Source: Cladorhizidae sp. MBARI D1340-BT2 (taxonomy: Eukaryota; Porifera; Demospongiae; Poecilosclerida; Cladorhizidae). Taken from it: DNA of 64,000 nt. A model generated the notes under the pieces. It worked only from the letters and a program-made list of their open reading frames with translations, made no database searches and was not told the DNA's origin. The stretch spans positions 3,024,328 to 3,088,327 of the forward strand of contig JAQNBH010000005.1 in assembly GCA_028752905.1 (NCBI GenBank), written 5' to 3'. The translations under genes were made by a program, and so were the position numbers. This document shows positions 24,001 to 29,890 of this stretch, one piece after another; the stretch's first letter is position 1; the number at the start of each line of letters is the position of its first letter.

Positions 24001-24490
24001 GAAACACCAAAAAACAAATTTCAAGGTGGCTGGTGGCTAGAGCAAGAGCCATTAATTTTATTGACACTCTTTAGTTCGGTGGCAATCATTCTTATGATTT
24101 TCTTAAACCAAACATTTGGCAGTGTAAAGATTAATTAAAGGCATTTAGACACTTCTTGTGAGCAGCACTGGAGCATACATATCACACCCCACTGTCAATA
24201 GTTGTAACTCACTGCAGTATAGCCAACATACCATATGGCAAGCTTCCAGGTCGTACCACATCAACAAACCCAGATGCCATGGAGTACCAACCCCCAATGA
24301 CTCCAGGGTTGTAGCTAGCATTCAGAGGGTTTGATCCTGAAGGGAATGAACCGAAAGTTAATACGCCATCAGTGTTGCTCACAGGCTGTAGTGGGCATTG
24401 AATTTCTCCTGAATTACATGACGATACTGTTAGGAGATAGACCAGAACTAGCAGATATATGCAGCTGGAACGATGTCTGAATTCCATCAT
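2813..24490 (-). CDS. PROM1-like: Prominin-like (CD133 family) pentaspan membrane protein gene, partial, multi-exon
   Basis: Gene-level entry for exons at 24213-24490, 23833-23891 (candidate), 18404-18461 (weak), 9978-10084 and 2813-3018, all minus strand and in the order expected for a prominin. Prominins are five-pass plasma-membrane glycoproteins of membrane protrusions with two large extracellular loops and Cys-rich cytoplasmic loops. Seen: signal peptide plus the segment before TM1, a loop-1 exon with the LxSLN..C......C spacing, and a WW-start TM3 followed by a Cys-rich turn and TM4. Not found: TM1/TM2, parts of loop 1, and everything after TM4. Introns hold more than ten minisatellite arrays, a piggyBac element and foldbacks. 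The family assignment rests on remembered human prominin-1 features; order and phases agree where testable. It could be a pseudogene if the missing exons are truly absent. Confidence 0.6.
3045..3086. repeat. (ACAG)n / (ATAG)n microsatellite
   Basis: About nine tandem cagacaga-type tetranucleotides followed by gatagatagg. It directly precedes the 79-bp array. Confidence 0.9.
3087..3736. repeat. Minisatellite, 79-bp unit, about 8 copies
   Basis: Perfectly phased 79-bp repeats (starts at 3085, 3164, 3243 and so on) with core ggatcagtccacggaatag. Copies are more than 95% alike; the most frequent difference is catgcaggag versus catacaggag. Short open frames in the array are periodic artefacts. 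Confidence 0.95.
3737..4880. other. Intronic-looking unique sequence, no gene recognised
   Basis: About 1.1 kb of AT-rich unique DNA inside the prominin-like locus. Some loop-1 exons should lie between 9978 and 3018 (in gene sense), but no exon here could be matched. A minus-strand frame near 3893-3950 ends in a run of Glu codons before a stop, and a weak acceptor-like string occurs near 4290; neither is convincing. Confidence 0.4.
4881..5212. repeat. Minisatellite, 29/30-bp unit, about 11 copies
   Basis: Core cccacatatgcacgggcatc followed by attggt(a/g)cag. Variants alternate between 30 bp (gcacgggcatc) and 29 bp (gcatggcatc), so reading frames slip and no continuous protein is expected. 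Confidence 0.94.
5300..9948. repeat. Satellite-like array, 34-bp unit, about 136 copies, with higher-order structure
   Basis: A 4.65 kb array with core aacatggagaggtttaacaa followed by ccttatgtgcgcta. Most variation is at two sites: gaggttt/gaggctt and tgcgct/tgtgct/tatgct (CpG to TpG/CpA, consistent with deamination). Marker variants recur at multiples of the unit: a 22-bp truncated monomer near 7361, 7825 and 9036, a 33-bp monomer near 8921 and 9892, and cctcatg at 7991 and 8297. This shows nested higher-order duplication. The array ends about 29 bp from a prominin-like exon. Confidence 0.97.
9978..10084 (-). CDS. PROM1-like: Prominin-like exon: extracellular loop 1 with paired cysteines
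   Basis: A 107-bp exon candidate with a strong acceptor (TTCTTTATTGTTCCTTCAG, ending at 10085) and a strong donor (GTAAGTATC from 9977). Only one frame is open throughout: 2 nt, then 35 codons, ending in phase 0. The peptide includes QIRSTLNATG, Cys, a spacer of seven residues, Cys, then a stretch ending VRQTLTS. Human prominin loop 1 has the same layout: an L-x-S-L-N segment, two cysteines about ten apart, then an (I/V)R.SL helix. It needs an upstream exon ending in phase 1. An N-x-T glycosylation site (NAT) is present. The donor lies about 30 bp from the end of the 34-bp satellite. Confidence 0.6.
10085..10377. other. Short unique spacer, no gene
   Basis: Sequence between the loop-1 exon and the 35-bp array. 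A 71-codon plus-strand frame (10162-10377) has no recognisable domain, runs up to the repeat and has no splice or promoter support. Confidence 0.5.
10378..10990. repeat. Minisatellite, 35-bp unit, about 17 copies
   Basis: Core ccctccacacccactatggg followed by aggggtttagagtta. Variants include actatggg/acaagggg/acgaggga and single-base indels. It ends 57 bp before the left TTAA of the piggyBac element. Confidence 0.94.
11051..11066 (+). repeat. piggyBac left terminal inverted repeat
   Basis: CCGATTAAACGCCGTA directly after the TTAA target site. It pairs with the right end at 14350-14365 with two mismatches. It begins CCG, whereas many piggyBac elements begin CCC. Confidence 0.9.
11108..11117 (+). 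promoter_or_regulatory. Probable TATA box of the transposase gene
   Basis: The string aatatataaaatg lies about 165 bp before the transposase ATG at 11281, inside the element. It is the only TATA-like match in the 5' segment. Confidence 0.4.
11281..13634 (+). CDS. piggyBac transposase (two exons: 11281-11446 and 11719-13634)
   Basis: Splicing 11281-11446 (donor GTAAGT at 11447) to 11719-13634 (acceptor cctacag ending at 11718) gives 693 residues in one frame; the junction codon is Ser56. The N-terminus is acidic and disordered, then comes an RGRGG-type and RASGTGS repeat region (about 90-170), then the DDE core. The catalytic Asp residues are in SIDEAM (D348), YMDNYYTS (D427) and RGVDRADQ (D544), the piggyBac D-D-D arrangement. 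A C-terminal Cys-rich domain (about 640-690; CCAKKRCVVCISKG, CFCKVHLC, CFDC) matches the family's RING-like DNA-end-binding domain. It carries out TTAA-specific cut-and-paste transposition in the nucleus. Unspliced, the second exon opens earlier at 11628, but that start lies in the intron. A direct repeat VWVDKVWVDK is visible in the core. No stop or frameshift was seen. Confidence 0.93.
11447..11718 (+). other. Intron of the piggyBac transposase
   Basis: A 272-bp intron, GTAAGT to CTACAG, with a (TA)n tract near 11664-11680 and a pyrimidine-rich 3' end. Removing it keeps the frame (Asp55-Ser56-Ser57). Confidence 0.85.
13655..13765 (+). repeat. Short minisatellite in the transposase 3' UTR
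   Basis: Four to five imperfect copies of ccttcgtctacttctctc(ttgttccctg), 21-30 bp each, just after the transposase stop. It gives a periodic Arg/Glu/Ser-rich frame on the minus strand (13504-13776) that is not a gene. Confidence 0.85.
13813..13818 (+). terminator. Polyadenylation signal AATAAA
   Basis: AATAAA about 180 bp after the transposase stop codon, within the element; it is the nearest canonical signal. Confidence 0.55.
14350..14365 (-). repeat. piggyBac right terminal inverted repeat
   Basis: Reads CCGATTGCACGCCGTA on the minus strand, directly inside the right TTAA (14366-14369). Confidence 0.9.
14394..14542. mobile_element. Small foldback element / MITE-like hairpin (149 bp)
   Basis: Two arms of about 66 bp (attataatccccttctcaat and its complement at the far end) around a loop of roughly 17 bp near 14460-14475. 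The inner arms share cgttttcgactagatgct / agcgtctagtcgaaaag. It starts 25 bp after the right TTAA of the piggyBac element. No coding capacity. Confidence 0.85.
14655..15860. repeat. Minisatellite, 30-bp unit, about 39 copies
   Basis: Core ctcactcagagactaagata followed by ctagc(t/c)atag. Alternation of taggtcac and tagctcac gives a partial 60-bp super-unit. The last 150 bp contain truncated copies (tatagagactaagatactagc). Confidence 0.95.
15861..16126. other. Unique spacer
   Basis: Non-repetitive sequence between the 30-bp array and the large palindrome; no open frame or motif recognised. Confidence 0.5.
16127..16901. mobile_element. Large palindromic foldback element (about 775 bp)
   Basis: Two arms of about 380 bp, ends aggggagccg / cggctcccct, are almost perfect inverted copies around a short loop near 16507-16522 (caaggcgtcgccaaa). 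Because the arms match, the same 67-codon frame appears on the plus strand (16169-16372) and on the minus strand (16656-16859), differing at only two or so residues. The peptide has no known domain. No clear target duplication was seen. The near-identity of the arms suggests recent formation or gene conversion. Confidence 0.85.
16902..17880. other. Unique region with an unassigned minus-strand reading frame
   Basis: AT-moderate unique DNA. A minus-strand frame without a starting Met, about 17600-17870, is open for roughly 85 codons and reads like real protein (segments ICRPREVKVIIFQEDGFDLC and ILQSFLHEDIPKDSLQRQDY) before a stop. Further minus-strand frames at 16920-17320 look similar in composition. 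I could not assign a family; a decayed transposon gene is possible. A (GT)n microsatellite lies at about 17489-17507. Confidence 0.3.
17884..18112. repeat. Degenerate tandem repeat, about 61-bp unit, four copies
   Basis: Copies share gtacgtagagggctcatac and caggacaagctcagaactgc with indels between them. Confidence 0.85.
18160..18335. repeat. Imperfect CA-rich tandem repeat
   Basis: Irregular repeats of cacctgcacactccacacc and catcaccttcacac. They vary in length and are rich in CACC. Confidence 0.8.
18404..18461 (-). CDS. PROM1-like: Candidate prominin-like exon (loop 1 helix)
   Basis: A 58-bp candidate with acceptor GACTACAG (ending at 18462) and a weaker donor GTTTGT at 18403. The open frame reads VLLEIQRLANTIESSLGG, which resembles the prominin loop-1 helix of the form VL.EI..MA.AI. 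The position, between the signal-peptide exon and the 9978 exon, is right. The predicted end (phase 2) does not join the 9978 exon directly (needs phase 1), so another small exon would be needed between them. The acceptor block is tandemly duplicated 62 bp upstream in gene sense. The call is tentative. Confidence 0.3.
18461..18560. repeat. 62-bp tandem duplication covering a splice-acceptor-like block
   Basis: tctgtagtcatgtgacagcc occurs at 18461 and again at 18523, each followed by similar sequence containing cataatgaac. On the minus strand both copies present GACTACAG. Confidence 0.75.
18562..19239. other. Unique region with trinucleotide microsatellite
   Basis: Contains (GAT)n, (AAT)n and (TAG)n tracts at about 18893-18962 and a G-rich string at about 19003-19028. 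A minus-strand frame (18888-19163) crosses them and is not a credible gene. Confidence 0.6.
19240..20492. repeat. Minisatellite, 31-bp unit, about 40 copies
   Basis: Core gtcaggacatgtggcttaca followed by ggtgttggtct. The last six copies switch to gtagctaatag. Since 31 is not a multiple of three, each copy changes frame, yet all three frames stay open, giving several overlapping plus-strand frames of up to 188 codons that I do not regard as genes. A stretch near 19560-19740 is repeated almost exactly near 20030-20260, again indicating block duplication. Confidence 0.95.
20543..21660. repeat. Minisatellite, 22-bp unit with 16-bp and shorter variants, about 55 copies
   Basis: Core ctgtagcttgcactgacact. 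Missing cactga steps generate 16-bp units; combinations recur with 58-bp spacing (for example near 21123, 21181, 21305 and 21363). Minus-strand frames up to 272 codons, rich in Gln, Ser, Val and Cys, follow from the repeat. Confidence 0.94.
21661..22150. other. Unique intronic-looking region
   Basis: About 490 bp between two arrays. On the minus strand a very strong acceptor (TTTGTCTTGGTCTGTTTCAG) ends near 21853, but no open exon matching a known protein follows. No other feature seen. Confidence 0.4.
22155..22705. repeat. Minisatellite, 33-bp unit, about 16 copies
   Basis: Core gaccaaccttaggcgggagg followed by gagatgggtgacc. As 33 is divisible by three, both strands are open (11-residue periods such as MGDRPTLGGRE and LRLVGHPSPSR); these frames are repeat artefacts. 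Confidence 0.95.
22960..23155. repeat. Degenerate tandem repeat, about 50-55 bp, four copies
   Basis: Copies share attcaaacatatgactgtat and caatacaacacagagatga, with variable spacing. A direct duplication of caatgtcaacctataacaa just precedes it at about 22921-22955. Confidence 0.8.
23288..23437. mobile_element. Hairpin, MITE-like (about 150 bp)
   Basis: The left arm has attgggcaagat...gggattatctctggt and the right arm is its imperfect complement (accagagataatcccatctc...gccc). The loop is CpG-rich (gaggcgcgcgtaccccgag). An 80-codon minus-strand frame (23191-23433) runs through it and is not considered real. Confidence 0.5.
23833..23891 (-). CDS. PROM1-like: Candidate prominin-like exon 2
   Basis: A 59-bp candidate with acceptor ATTGTTTCGTAG (ending at 23892) and donor GTAAGA (from 23832). 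Joined to the end of exon 1 (phase 2) it continues in frame and adds DLAECAKLFICFISPDEHG, ending in phase 1. The length suits the short segment between the N-terminal domain and TM1 of prominins, but sequence similarity alone does not prove it. Proximity (about 320 bp from exon 1) and phase agreement are the main support. Confidence 0.35.
24213..24490 (-). CDS. PROM1-like: Prominin-like exon 1: signal peptide and N-terminal extracellular segment
   Basis: Begins with two consecutive ATG codons (24488-24490 and 24485-24487). Residues 1-25 form a signal peptide: basic start (MMEFRHRSS), hydrophobic core (YLLVLVYLLTV), small-residue end. The mature part contains several prolines and an NAS site, and finishes GFVDVVRPGSLPYGMLAILQ. 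This last stretch matches the prominin pattern before TM1 (IG...VH.F..VV.P..FP...L...LQ). The preferred donor is GTGAGT at 24212 (phase 2 end); GTATGT at 24231 is an alternative that would cut the conserved LQ. Unspliced, the frame stops at 24209. Confidence 0.68.
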
Positions 24491-24884
24491 CTGATCTGTA
24501 GGGTTTCAAGATAGAAACTACCAAGGTACCAGCTTACTCGAACCTGATGTGCAAGAAGCAAGAACTAAAATAACTTCTGCACTGTCCCGCATAAATCACA
24601 GATTCGGTTCAGCTGTCGCATACCGTACTCACTAGTTCAGAATAGGGATTGTACCGTTTGATTGTATGGTTTTACCCACACCCATTGTAGGCGTGAGTAT
24701 AGTAACGGGAAATGCCGGAAGAGTTCAGCCGCCAGCGTCTGGCCAACGAATAAACGCCTCTAATTAATGCTCACTACGCTACATATAACAAAATTAAGTA
24801 GCCATATCATCAGCCCAGAAGTTGCACTTGGTGGATTCCAGACAATTTTCCGTTAATGATCGCTGGATATACCGTAAAGCAGCT
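24491..24884 (-). promoter_or_regulatory. Upstream region of the prominin-like gene
   Basis: A 390-bp region before exon 1 with several CpG-containing segments near 24590-24760 in an otherwise CpG-poor area and an ETS-like ccggaag at 24714. No TATA box was seen at a plausible distance. Promoter role is inferred only from position. Confidence 0.3.
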
Positions 24885-25400
24885 TGATGATTTAATCTTG
24901 ATATTGCTGAGCCTGTTAAGGCCATCACATATATTATAGCAGTGTGGACCTATATATTTAGTGACTAACCTAATAATAAAAAATCAACTACCTAATTATG
25001 AGTGTCCCGCTGCTCAAGGAGGGGGGAAGGGAAGGGACCAAAGATCATTCCTCAGCTCACCATACAACAGTTCCTTTCTCCTCTACCACCAATTCCCTAC
25101 CCAATACATAACACACTCACCCACCTCCATCACTGCATCGCTTACTCCCTCCACATCTTTCCCCAAAAGCAATGCCACCTTTCCGTCCTTACTCACTCTT
25201 CTAAATTCATCCAACCACTCTCCTGCCCTACAATTCTGCGCACCTCATCCATCAGTCCTAGCCAATTCCTCTCAAATTCCCCGCATATCACCAAGAAATG
25301 TTCCACATCCTCTCCTGCTCCACTATCACACATTACACACCTCTCATCCCTAACTATCCCACATCTCTTTCTTATCCTCTAACAACTTAATTAAAACCCT
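24885..25400 (-). mobile_element. LINE 3' end fragment, copy A
   Basis: The 3' terminal part of a LINE, close to copy B at 27.65 kb. Both share the tail region (tgatttaatcttgat, gagcctgttaaggcca) and gctcaaggagggggga. On the minus strand the reading frame carries the C-terminal zinc-like motif region (VMCDS, then DVEHFLVICGEFER) seen after LINE reverse transcriptases. It lacks the upstream RT domain, as in typical 5' truncation, and the frame is interrupted. Confidence 0.7.
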
Positions 25401-25734
25401 GTTCACAATATGACGCAAGTGCCGTTGTGTGCATTCCATCTCCAGTTGCGCTGATGTGCAACGGACTACCAGAATGGAACGGAATGAAATGCAAGATGAT
25501 TCAACTCTTATGTCCAATCCGTTGCATCGGACCAATCAGAATCCTAGAACATACCACGTGTTGAACTTTACACACTTTTTGAGAAACAAACATATTGAAG
25601 AGGTGCTTTCCCTATTGAAGAGGTGCTTTCCCTACCTCTGGCTGGTCTCAGCCAAATGCCTTAGGGCGAAAGAAAATACCTGGAAGGAAGTATAAAAATA
25701 TTTCTGGTCAAACGCAGCAGATTTCAACACATTA
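25401..25734. other. Unique spacer with short open frames
   Basis: Open frames on both strands (25350-25535 minus, 25429-25695 plus) without recognised domains. A direct repeat, ttgaagaggtgctttcccta, occurs at about 25595 and 25614. Confidence 0.4.
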
Positions 25735-26170
25735 TTATTATTATTATCACTTTACACTACATCGATTTAATGGTGGAAGTTGGGGGGGGGGGGGGGGGGA
25801 TGTGCATTTGTTATATGGGCATAGAAAACGATAAGAGCATGAATTATTTGGATCAGTTTGAAATGAAGTGATTAAGAAATAACAAGTTTAGTTGATATTA
25901 TACAAGTCTATATTAGGGAGTGAATCGAAGGACGCGGAATGCGAGTGAAAAATGAGTATATAGAGGTTCTTTACATTACGAGCATGAACATGTTTTATTT
26001 TTAGAGATCTAGTAGTTATAGTGGACGTAGAAATGTAATTAAGAATATTGAAATGTTCAGATGGGTTTTTAGAGATTTTACAACAATTAAGATATCATTT
26101 AGTTCCAGAATCATCATTAGTTTAGGGGAAGAATTATAAGGCGAGATATTTTGTAAATATTATGAACAAG
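25735..26170 (-). mobile_element. 3' UTR copy of a CR1-like LINE
   Basis: Begins with an (ATT)n tract followed by atcactttacactaca, like the LINE tail at 34115-34160. It ends with catcattagtttaggggaag, matching the sequence that straddles the gypsy insertion at 34581/39025. No coding part remains. A poly-G tract interrupts it at 25782-25799. Confidence 0.55.
25782..25799. repeat. Poly-G tract
   Basis: Eighteen consecutive G on the plus strand. A longer interrupted G tract lies at 26478-26516. Confidence 0.95.
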
Positions 26171-27125
26171 GCAGGGGCAATGGCCATCTGTCAAATTGTG
26201 AACTGGTGCAAAGACTTAAAGCTACCCCCTCCCCTCTTTCAAGTTACCTCTCGGTATTCTGAAATTGATTTCATATTACTCCCCTAACCCCCAGCTCTCT
26301 CTCTGATTTAGATAAATTCGTATTGCTTTACAACACTTAATACATTTATTGAATAAAGCGGAGAGCCTACTACAACATTATCAATAATCAGATCAATGTC
26401 TGAAATTGTGGAGGCTAACTTGGAATCTATTTCATCCTCTACCTCCCAATAATCTGAATGCAGATTTCAAGTTACCGTGGGGGAAGGGGGGGGGGGGGGG
26501 GGGGAAGGGGGGGGGGATAAGGTGAAGGGTTGAAATTGATACACTGGGCTTACAGCCAATGAAGTGGATGGGTTTTGCAGGAATCTGAATGCAGTTTGCA
26601 GTTGCTAGTACATCTGGAAGCTGGTATCATATAGTGAATAATGCCCTCCCTCTAATTTGACTTCTTAGAGACCAGTGTATGTGTACATGGAGAAGCTGCA
26701 GGTCAAGCATCAATAATATACAGCAGCAGCTATGGCAATTTTCAAGTGGTCATGCAATGAAGTGGATTTGGTCTGGGGCTCAAAGCAGTATTCTTGTACA
26801 CTGAATCGCTTACAATATTTTAGTACAGCAGAAGCATTTTTTTCCACCCTCACCTACAAAGTTACTATTCTCTGTCTAGTGGTACTATTTGAGGGCATGC
26901 TCTATTAGTAATATGCTCACAAGAGATCACCGAATTTGAACAGGTGACAATTATTGATAGCCGTGCACGTACCCTAGCCATAATTAGTTTCGTCGCACGC
27001 CTAGTCTTGTTTCATAATCAGCTTCTTCGCTTCTAATCGAGGATACGTTTTATTTGAGTGTGCATTCTAATCTAGAAAATTGTGAATAATCAGTGACAAG
27101 GACGACCGTCATAGCGAACACGAAA
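26171..27125. other. Non-coding region with G-tract
   Basis: About 950 bp without a credible gene. The G-rich block at 26478-26516 (ggggaaggggg-type) could form quadruplex structure. Confidence 0.5.
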
Positions 27126-27137
27126 TGCGCATGCGCC
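27126..27137. promoter_or_regulatory. NRF1-like palindromic site
   Basis: tgcgcatgcgcc matches the NRF1 consensus (YGCGCAYGCGCR), a common core-promoter element in animals. It lies in a local CpG-containing patch (27095-27200) about 210 bp before a small plus-strand open frame. Confidence 0.4.
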
Positions 27138-27347
27138 CCCTAATGATCATTATAGTTCGGCCTAAGCTGGACTGGCCGCACCATTGGAGTCGCCACTACA
27201 ATAGCTGGTGTCAACTGTAGTACATCTAATTAAGAGTTAAGAGGGAAAATTTACATACAATGAACAGCACCGAGAGCCGAAATGTTAGCAAAATGAATAG
27301 TCAAATTTATCCTCTAACATAAAGTGTAGGTTTCTTTACTTGATGTA

Positions 27348-27539
27348 ATGGAGGACGAGAAGTCGACAGGAGCTAATGAGTGCAGTAGTGGGATGACACC
27401 ACAAAAACTGGTGGTGGGTTATGTCAAAGTTGTACTGGAGTCTGTTAGAAGAATCTTGTTTGTTCTGAAGCAAATGATACACAGAGATATTGTCAGCAGG
27501 TTTCTTGCAAGTCTTCACCAGGAATTCGGATATATATAG
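27348..27539 (+). CDS. Hypothetical small protein (63 residues)
   Basis: ATG to TAG open frame: acidic start (MEDEKST), then an amphipathic/hydrophobic stretch (LVVGYVKVVLESVRRILFVL). No known family. Support is limited to the upstream NRF1-like site; the minus strand is equally open here (27336-27611), so it may be chance or a first exon with unrecognised splicing. Confidence 0.2.
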   Translation: MEDEKSTGANECSSGMTPQKLVVGYVKVVLESVRRILFVLKQMIHRDIVSRFLASLHQEFGYI

Positions 27540-27644
27540 AAATTCAATCCAAAACATGACATGGGAGGAAGAAGGGTGAGGGAGATCAGTATGTTTTACA
27601 AAAAGGGTCATTGATTTCGATGTTGGACTCTATCAAGAGCTTTA

Positions 27645-29215
27645 AAATCCTTAATGATTTAATCTTGATGCTGAGCCTGTTAAGGCCACCACATATACTG
27701 CAGCACAGTGTGAGACTATGTAACAGTAACTAACACTAATGACAATATATTATATAGGACTTAATATTCATAATACTAATAATAGTTAAGAGTGTCCCAC
27801 TGCTCAAGGAGGGGGGAGGGGAGGGACCAAAGATCATTCCTCAGCTCTCCATAAAACAGTTCCTTTCTCCTCTGCCATCATTTCCCTACCCAATACATAA
27901 CACACTCGCCCACCTCCTCCATCACTGCATCACTTATTCCCTCCACACCTTTCCCCACAGCGATGCCACCTTTTCATCCTTACCCACTCTTCTAAATTCA
28001 TCCAGCCACTGTCCTGCCCCTACAATTCTGTACACCTCATCCACCAGTACCAGCCGATCCCTCTCAAATTCTCCATCCTTACCCACTCTTCTAAATTCAT
28101 CCAGCCACTGTCCTGCCCCTACAATTCTGTGCACCTCATCCACCAGTACCAGCCAATCCCTCTCAAATTCCCCACACATCACCAAAATATTGTCCCACAT
28201 CTTACCCTTCTCCACTATCACACATGATACACCCCTCATCCCTAATCACATCGCTTCTTATCCTCTAACAACCCAGCTGATGCAGTCCTCAGTCTAAATT
28301 ACAACCGCACACCTTCCTGACCATGCATGGACCTCACATACCTCTCCACCCCTGCACTATTCTTTGCCAATTTATAAAACTTCAGCGTACTCTTGCCATT
28401 TACTTCCTCCTCCCAATCCTTCTCATTTCTCACCTTCATTTTCCCCTTCCACTTATGTACTGATCCAACCTTGTTGTTTAGCTCGTATTTTCTCCTCAAG
28501 ATCTCATATTCTTCCCACCATCCGATTCCTCCATCCTCTCTAAGTTTATTTACAACTATTTTTTACCAATCTGCTCTGTTCCAACACCTCTAATCTCTCA
28601 CCAAACAAAACCTTCATCTCTTCCCTCCTCTCCTCTAGCTTCCTCCACCCCATATTTCCCCATATTGCCACTCCTGCTACTGTATTACTTGCCCCCAACA
28701 GTCTCCTACCCACTCTCATCTGTGCTAACTCCAACTTCTTGCAAGCATTATGTCCTCCTGTCCACCACACTTCGGCTGCATACTCCATAGTCTCATTAGA
28801 AGCTCCCATGCCATTCTATTCATCCATGTCACCTTTCCAACCTACTCTTCTGCCTTCTTTACCATCTTCTTACTCTTTAGCTTCCTATCAAACCATACTC
28901 CCAAGCACTTGAATTCTTTGACCTCTTCCAATATCTCCTCACCAATCTTCCAATTCATTCCTGCTTCCTTCTTCCCTACTACTACCATGACTTTGCTCTT
29001 CTTACTATTAAACTTCATCTTCTACCTTAACACATAAGCCTGTACCACTCCAACGTAGCTTGCAGTTCCACCCCTGAGTCTACCAGAAGAACGACATGAT
29101 CTGTATACATAAGTGCCCCACACCAAGAGCCTTCTCGCCATTCTCATCAAATATATATTGAACAGATGTGGAGACAAAGGACATCCCTGCCTAAGTCCAT
29201 TCTTCACAGAGAATC
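27645..29215 (-). pseudogene. LINE copy B: reverse transcriptase C-terminal part to 3' end, decayed
   Basis: Minus-strand segments in LINE order: 29022-29207 has an RT core motif (LRQGCPLSPHLFNIYLMRMA); 28546-28809 the post-RT region (EYAAEVWW, KLELAQMRVGRRLLGAS); 28299-28499 more of it; 27934-28239 the C-terminal region (CGEFERDW). Frames change between segments, so it is inactive. A 99-bp internal tandem duplication (27976 versus 28075) repeats the GEFERD...EFRRVGKD block. The 3' tail (27645-27800) matches copy A. The region is C-poor and purine-rich on the coding strand, unlike its surroundings. Confidence 0.8.
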
Positions 29216-29399
29216 ACCTTGACCTCCGTCCAGCACACTGTTGTCTCAACCCCACTGTACAATCCTACACATATCCTCACTAGTTTCTTCTCTGCTCCAT
29301 AATTAATTAATTGAGGATCCAGTGAACAATAAGTGAGCTCAGAGATGAACTGCTCGTAGGAAAGTAATTGTGATAATAGCAGATAATGTGCTTTCCCTT
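29216..29399. other. Spacer between LINE pieces
   Basis: No feature recognised; it may be decayed LINE sequence. Confidence 0.4.
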
Positions 29400-29890
29400 A
29401 TACTATAAGAGCAGATACCATTGACCAAATACTTTTAAGTTTTGAAACTGTCTGGATGGTATTAATTCCATGTATGGTAGGATGATAGCAAAGATGAGCA
29501 CTAAGTATGCAGTACCCAACACTTGGACAAGTTGATTGTGAGTTCCCAACGTTGGCTTCATGAATGCAGCGAGAAGATCCTCTTGTAGATGCAAACAGTC
29601 CTCCAATCTGTTAATGATTTGATCAACTCTATGTCATCTGCAGCAATGGAAGGAAAGAGCTGAGTGATGGGATATCATTAACATATACACCATGAGCGGG
29701 AGATGACAAAGAATGCTGCCACGAGGAACACTTGATAAGCATTTTTTACTCAACTCCATCAACTTCCATGAAGAATGTTCTGCTGGTCAAGTAGTTTCTG
29801 AACCACTATCACAGGGGGCCATTACCATCATCCACAACTTATAATTTTTAAATGACTTCTGAGAAAATTCTTCAGGAGGCAATGTCCTCT
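29400..29890 (-). pseudogene. Decayed CR1-like LINE reverse transcriptase fragment
   Basis: Minus-strand reading across frames gives a VPRGSIL...YVNDIPSLSSFL string, a decayed form of the RT motif [18 protein letters not shown]. The adjacent frame 29403-29606 (67 codons) would cover the sequence after it. Frameshifts and stops are present throughout. Confidence 0.45.

Noticed and set aside
23941..24010. Alternative prominin exon 2 after acceptor TTTGGTGTTTCAG near 24000
   Set aside because: Strong acceptor, but only phase 0 is open and exon 1 ends in phase 2; no good donor follows.
3018..24213. Direct splicing of prominin-like exon 1 to the 2813-3018 exon
   Set aside because: The phases disagree: joining gives a stop within about ten codons, so intermediate exons are required.
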